Source: JBGSYN01 sp041750975
Lineage (GTDB): Bacteria; Pseudomonadota; Alphaproteobacteria; Geminicoccales; Geminicoccaceae
NCBI GenBank assembly: GCA_041750975.1
Contig: JBGSYN010000169.1
Span: 1 to 15,695 of the forward strand
Direction of reading: 5' to 3'
Length of the DNA: 15,695 nucleotides
The position numbers were made by a program, and so were the translations under genes. Shown here piece after piece: positions 12,517 through 15,695 of the stretch. The notes under the pieces are model-generated. The model was not told the DNA's origin. It saw nothing but the letters and a program-made list of their open reading frames with translations, and did not search any database. Position 1 is the stretch's first letter; each line of letters opens with the position of its first letter.

Positions 12517-12888
12517 ATGCCCACGATCAATCAGCTGGTTCGCCAGGGGCGAGACATTCAAAAGGCACGTAACAAGGTGCCGGCGATGGAGGCTTGTCCG
12601 CAGAAGCGCGGTGTGTGTACGCGCGTCTACACGACGACCCCGAAGAAGCCGAACTCGGCCCTGCGCAAGGTCGCGCGTATCCGCCTGACCAACGGCTTCG
12701 AGGTGACCAGCTATATTCCCGGCGAGGGCCATAATCTGCAGGAGCATTCGGTGGTCATGATCCGTGGCGGTCGCGTCAAGGATCTGCCCGGCGTGCGCTA
12801 TCATATCATTCGCGGCACGCTGGATACGCAGGGTGTCAATGGCCGCAAGCAAGGACGCTCGAAATACGGCGTCAAGCGACCGAAGTAG
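12517..12888 (+). CDS. rpsL: 30S ribosomal protein S12
   Basis: A 123-residue S12, which sits at the decoding centre and affects accuracy and streptomycin response. The conserved strings PTINQLVRQGR, KRGVCTRVYTTTPKKPNSAL and GRVKDLPGVRYH are present. K43, K88 and P91, sites of classical streptomycin-resistance changes, are wild type, and D89, the residue methylthiolated in many bacteria, is kept. ATG 12517 is chosen because the family start MPTINQ begins there and AGAGGA (12499-12504) lies 12 bases upstream. The frame is open for 41 more codons to an ATG at 12394, but those residues do not resemble S12 and cross the leader structures. rpsG follows after 13 bases. It is the first gene of the str operon. 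Confidence 0.98.
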   Translation: MPTINQLVRQGRDIQKARNKVPAMEACPQKRGVCTRVYTTTPKKPNSALRKVARIRLTNGFEVTSYIPGEGHNLQEHSVVMIRGGRVKDLPGVRYHIIRGTLDTQGVNGRKQGRSKYGVKRPK

Positions 12889-12901
12889 GGGACGAATTGA
12901 G

Positions 12902-13372
12902 ATGGCACGTCGTCGTGCGGCGGAGAAACGCGAAATCTTGCCCGATCCTAAGTTTCGTGACCTCGTGGTGGCCAAGTTCATGAACGGGATCATGCGGGAT
13001 GGTAATAAATCGGTGGCCGAACGCATCGTCTATGGCGCCATGGAGCGGATGGAGAGCCGCGCCAATCGCGATTCTCTCGACGTCTTTCATGAGGCGCTCG
13101 AGAATGTGAAACCGATCCTCGAGGTGCGCTCCCGTCGCGTCGGCGGTGCGACCTATCAGGTGCCGGTCGAAGTTCGGCCTGAGCGGCGGCAGGCGCTTGC
13201 CATTCGTTGGCTTATCAACTCGGCGCAGAAGCGGTCGGAGAAGACCATGATCGACCGTCTGGCCAACGAACTTCTGGATGCTTCGAACAGTCGTGGTGCC
13301 GCATTCAAGAAGCGTGAGGACACGCTTCGCATGGCGGAAGCCAATCGCGCCTTTTCGCATTACCGCTGGTAG
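12902..13372 (+). CDS. rpsG: 30S ribosomal protein S7
   Basis: A 156-residue S7, the primary assembly protein of the 30S head, lying near the E site. The start MARRRAAEKREILPDPKF is typical, as are FMNGIMRDGNKSVAERIVYGA (its first 20 residues span about 26-45) and the central VGGATYQVPVEV (about 80-91). The C-terminal helix ends in ANRAFSHYRW. The frame is open upstream into rpsL, but ATG 12902 follows AGGGGA (12887-12892), which overlaps the rpsL stop, by 9 bases. The gap to rpsL is only 13 bases, so the long S7 repressor site found between these genes in E. coli cannot be in the same place here. Confidence 0.98.
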   Translation: MARRRAAEKREILPDPKFRDLVVAKFMNGIMRDGNKSVAERIVYGAMERMESRANRDSLDVFHEALENVKPILEVRSRRVGGATYQVPVEVRPERRQALAIRWLINSAQKRSEKTMIDRLANELLDASNSRGAAFKKREDTLRMAEANRAFSHYRW

Positions 13373-13414
13373 AGCCCGGCAGCAACGGAACCAAGGGACT
13401 CAAAGGTCAGCACT

Positions 13415-15490
13415 ATGCCTCGCAAAGTACCGCTCGATACTTATCGCAATATCGGCATCATGGCGCACATCGATGCCGGTAAGACGACGACGACCGAGCG
13501 TATCCTTTTCTACACAGGCCGGTCGTACAAAATCGGTGAGGTTCATGAGGGCACCGCCGTCATGGACTGGATGGAGCAGGAGCAGGAACGCGGCATTACC
13601 ATTACCTCGGCCGCGACGACCTGTGAGTGGCGTGATTACCGTATCAACATCATCGACACGCCCGGACACGTCGATTTCACGATCGAGGTCGAACGCAGCC
13701 TGCGCGTACTGGACGGCGCGGTTGCCGTGTTCGATTCCGTGGCGGGTGTGGAGCCGCAATCGGAGACCGTGTGGCGCCAAGCCGACAAATATGGCGTGCC
13801 GCGGATCTGTTTCATCAACAAGATGGACCGGATCGGCGCCAATTTTGAGCGCTGCATCGACATGATCGTCGATCGCCTTGGCGCCACCCCGGTGCCGATC
13901 AATCTGCCGATCGGTGTCGAATCGGATTTTGTCGGCGTCATCGATCTGGTGCGGAACCAGGCCATCATCTGGCATGACGAGAACCTCGGTGCGTCCTTCT
14001 CCTATGAAGATATCCCCGCCGAATATGCCGAGGCCGCAGCCAAGGCTCGCGCGGTATTAATCGAGGCTGCGGTGGAGCAGGATGACGATGCGCTGGAAGC
14101 CTATCTAAACGGCGACGAGCCCGACATCGAGACGTTGATGAAGTGCATCCGCAAGGGCACGGTATCGGCGAGCTTCGTCCCGGTATTGTGCGGCTCGGCC
14201 TTCAAGAATAAGGGCGTTCAGCCGCTGCTCGATGCGGTGGTCGATTATCTGCCGTCGCCATTGGACACTAAACCTGTTCGCGGCATCAAGCCCGGCACCG
14301 ATGAGGAGATCATTCGCCGGACCGATGACGACGAGCCGGCGTCGGCGCTGGCCTTTAAGATCATGACCGATCCTTTCGTCGGCACCTTGACCTTCGTCCG
14401 GGTCTATTCGGGGGTGATCGAAAGCGGCTCCTATCTGCAGAATACCGTCAAGGACAACCGCGAGCGTATCGGCCGGATTCTCCTGATGCACGCCAACACG
14501 CGTGAGGAGATCAAGGAGGCGCGTTCGGGTGATATTGTTGCCCTGGTCGGGCTGAAGAATACGACGACCGGCGATACCCTCGCCGATAATAGCTCGCCGG
14601 TCATTCTCGAACGCATGGAGTTCCCTGAGCCCGTGATCGAAGTGGCGGTCGAGCCGAAGACCAAGGCCGACCAGGAAAAGATGTCGATCGCGCTCAACAA
14701 GCTGGCACAGGAAGACCCGTCGTTCCGGGTCGGCACCGATCAGGAGTCCGGCCAGACGGTGATCAAGGGAATGGGCGAGCTCCATCTCGAGATCCTGGTC
14801 GATCGGATGCGCCGCGAGTTCAAGGTCGATGCCAATGTCGGCGCGCCGCAGGTGGCCTATCGGGAGACCATCACACGGGTCTCCGAGGTCGACTACACGC
14901 ATAAGAAGCAGACCGGCGGTTCCGGCCAGTTCGCGCGGATCAAGCTGATCTTCGAGCCGGCGGAAAAGGGCTCGGGCTTCACGTTCTCGAGCAAGGTTGT
15001 CGGTGGTTCGGTACCCAAGGAATATATCCCGGGCGTCGAAAAGGGCCTGAGAGGTTCGATGGATGGCGGTGTCATCGCCGGTTTCCCGATGACCGACGTC
15101 AAGGTCGAGCTTATCGACGGCGCGTACCACGATGTCGACAGTTCGGTCATGGCGTTCGAGATCGCTGCCCGTGCCGCCTTCAAGGAAGGTACGACCAAGG
15201 CGGGCCCGATCCTGCTCGAGCCGGTGATGAAGGTCGAGGTCGTGACGCCCGATGAATATATGGGCGACATTATCGGTGACCTGAACAGCCGGCGGGGCCA
15301 GGTGACCGGCATGGAGCCGCGCGGCAACGCGCAGGTGGTCGGCGCCTTCGTCCCGCTGGCGACGATGTTCGGCTATGTGAACACGCTCCGCTCACTCTCG
15401 CAGGGTCGGGCGCAGTTCACGATGTTTTTCGACCATTACGAACCGGTCCCGCAAATGGTGGCCGAAGAGATACGAGCGAAATACGCGTAA
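13415..15490 (+). CDS. fusA: Elongation factor G
   Basis: A 691-residue canonical EF-G, the GTPase that drives ribosomal translocation and, with RRF, ribosome recycling. The G domain shows the P-loop AHIDAGKTTT (residues 17-26), the switch I string RGITITSAAT (59-68), switch II DTPGH (81-85) with the catalytic histidine H85, and NKMD (135-138). Domain II begins near 290. Domain IV is recognisable by GGSGQFARI and the VGGSVPKEYIPGVEKGL loop; domain V by DLNSRRGQVTGME and the PLATMFGY string. ATG 13415 has AAAGGT (13402-13407) 7 bases upstream and the expected MPRKVPLDTYRNIGI start. It lies 42 bases after rpsG and 69 before tuf, consistent with one operon. Confidence 0.99.
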   Translation: MPRKVPLDTYRNIGIMAHIDAGKTTTTERILFYTGRSYKIGEVHEGTAVMDWMEQEQERGITITSAATTCEWRDYRINIIDTPGHVDFTIEVERSLRVLDGAVAVFDSVAGVEPQSETVWRQADKYGVPRICFINKMDRIGANFERCIDMIVDRLGATPVPINLPIGVESDFVGVIDLVRNQAIIWHDENLGASFSYEDIPAEYAEAAAKARAVLIEAAVEQDDDALEAYLNGDEPDIETLMKCIRKGTVSASFVPVLCGSAFKNKGVQPLLDAVVDYLPSPLDTKPVRGIKPGTDEEIIRRTDDDEPASALAFKIMTDPFVGTLTFVRVYSGVIESGSYLQNTVKDNRERIGRILLMHANTREEIKEARSGDIVALVGLKNTTTGDTLADNSSPVILERMEFPEPVIEVAVEPKTKADQEKMSIALNKLAQEDPSFRVGTDQESGQTVIKGMGELHLEILVDRMRREFKVDANVGAPQVAYRETITRVSEVDYTHKKQTGGSGQFARIKLIFEPAEKGSGFTFSSKVVGGSVPKEYIPGVEKGLRGSMDGGVIAGFPMTDVKVELIDGAYHDVDSSVMAFEIAARAAFKEGTTKAGPILLEPVMKVEVVTPDEYMGDIIGDLNSRRGQVTGMEPRGNAQVVGAFVPLATMFGYVNTLRSLSQGRAQFTMFFDHYEPVPQMVAEEIRAKYA

Positions 15491-15559
15491 CTCCTTGGAC
15501 GCACGCGAAACTTCATGTTGATTTTGGTGTAACTTGCACCCCGTACGGAGACAGCCCTA

Positions 15560-15695
15560 ATGGCGAAGGCGAAGTTTAATCGGAACAAGCCGCATGCGAA
15601 TATTGGCACGATCGGGCATGTCGATCATGGCAAGACGACGCTGACGGCGGCGATCACGAAGGTATTGGCGGAGACCGGCGGGGCGACGTTTGCGG
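15560..15695 (+). CDS. tuf: Elongation factor Tu, N-terminal end (partial)
   Basis: The first 45 codons of an EF-Tu gene, cut by the right edge of the window. The product starts MAKAKFNRNKPHANIGTIG and includes the P-loop GHVDHGKT at residues 19-26, which with the histidine after V-D distinguishes EF-Tu from EF-G. ATG 15560 has GGAGA (15547-15551) 8 bases upstream. The 69-base gap from fusA shows no clear promoter or terminator, so the gene is likely the last str operon member seen here. All eight alanine codons are GCG and six of seven threonine codons are ACG, unlike the neighbouring genes and the other tuf end. It is a second copy, not the same gene as at positions 1-139. Confidence 0.98.
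   Translation, partial: MAKAKFNRNKPHANIGTIGHVDHGKTTLTAAITKVLAETGGATFA

Noticed and set aside
15495..15523. TTGGAC at 15495-15500 with TTGATT 17 bases later as a tuf promoter
   Set aside because: The -10 match is only three of six and lacks the key A at position 2; too weak to annotate, though E. coli has internal tuf promoters elsewhere in fusA.

Overview
The window is a continuous plus-strand block of translation and transcription genes from a high-GC bacterium. In order it holds: 3' end of one tuf gene, tRNA-Trp(CCA), secE, nusG, rplK, rplA, rplJ, rplL, rpoB, rpoC, rpsL, rpsG, fusA, and the 5' end of a second tuf gene. The GC-rich coding, the CTTGA(C/A)-type -35 boxes, the tuf/tRNA-Trp/secE junction, the L10 tail made of 11-residue repeats and the direct rpoC to rpsL join all point to Alphaproteobacteria, plausibly a Rhodospirillales-like lineage. 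The genus cannot be settled from this window.

Region by region. Positions 1-361: the end of EF-Tu, a candidate sigma70-type promoter, a hairpin and tRNA-Trp. Positions 417-1144: secE and nusG, overlapping by one base. Positions 1145-3640: the L11/L1 and L10/L12 ribosomal protein genes, whose leaders carry structures in the positions where L1 and L10 autoregulation is expected. Positions 3641-12240: a 216-base structured gap, then rpoB and rpoC. Positions 12241-12516: a 276-base leader with the best promoter candidate of the window and a terminator-like hairpin. Positions 12517-15490: the str operon genes rpsL, rpsG and fusA, running into the second tuf.

Together the genes supply the RNA polymerase beta and beta' subunits, the NusG elongation factor, the L11/L1/L10/L12 parts of the large subunit (stalk and factor-binding base), two small-subunit proteins (S12, S7), both elongation GTPases (EF-G, EF-Tu), one tRNA and the SecE translocon subunit. 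All full-length proteins look intact, with catalytic and metal-binding residues present. No mobile element, CRISPR array, phage gene or foreign insertion is visible, and no gap without a gene exceeds 300 bases.

I find no new multi-gene system here. The points worth checking are in the RNA leaders and in small protein details: a leader motif resembling the 23S L1 site before rplK, a 12-bp hairpin before rplJ, a four-repeat L10 tail that may carry four L12 dimers, stacked hairpins before rpoB, a possible attenuator before rpsL, and a sharp difference in alanine codon use between the two tuf ends.
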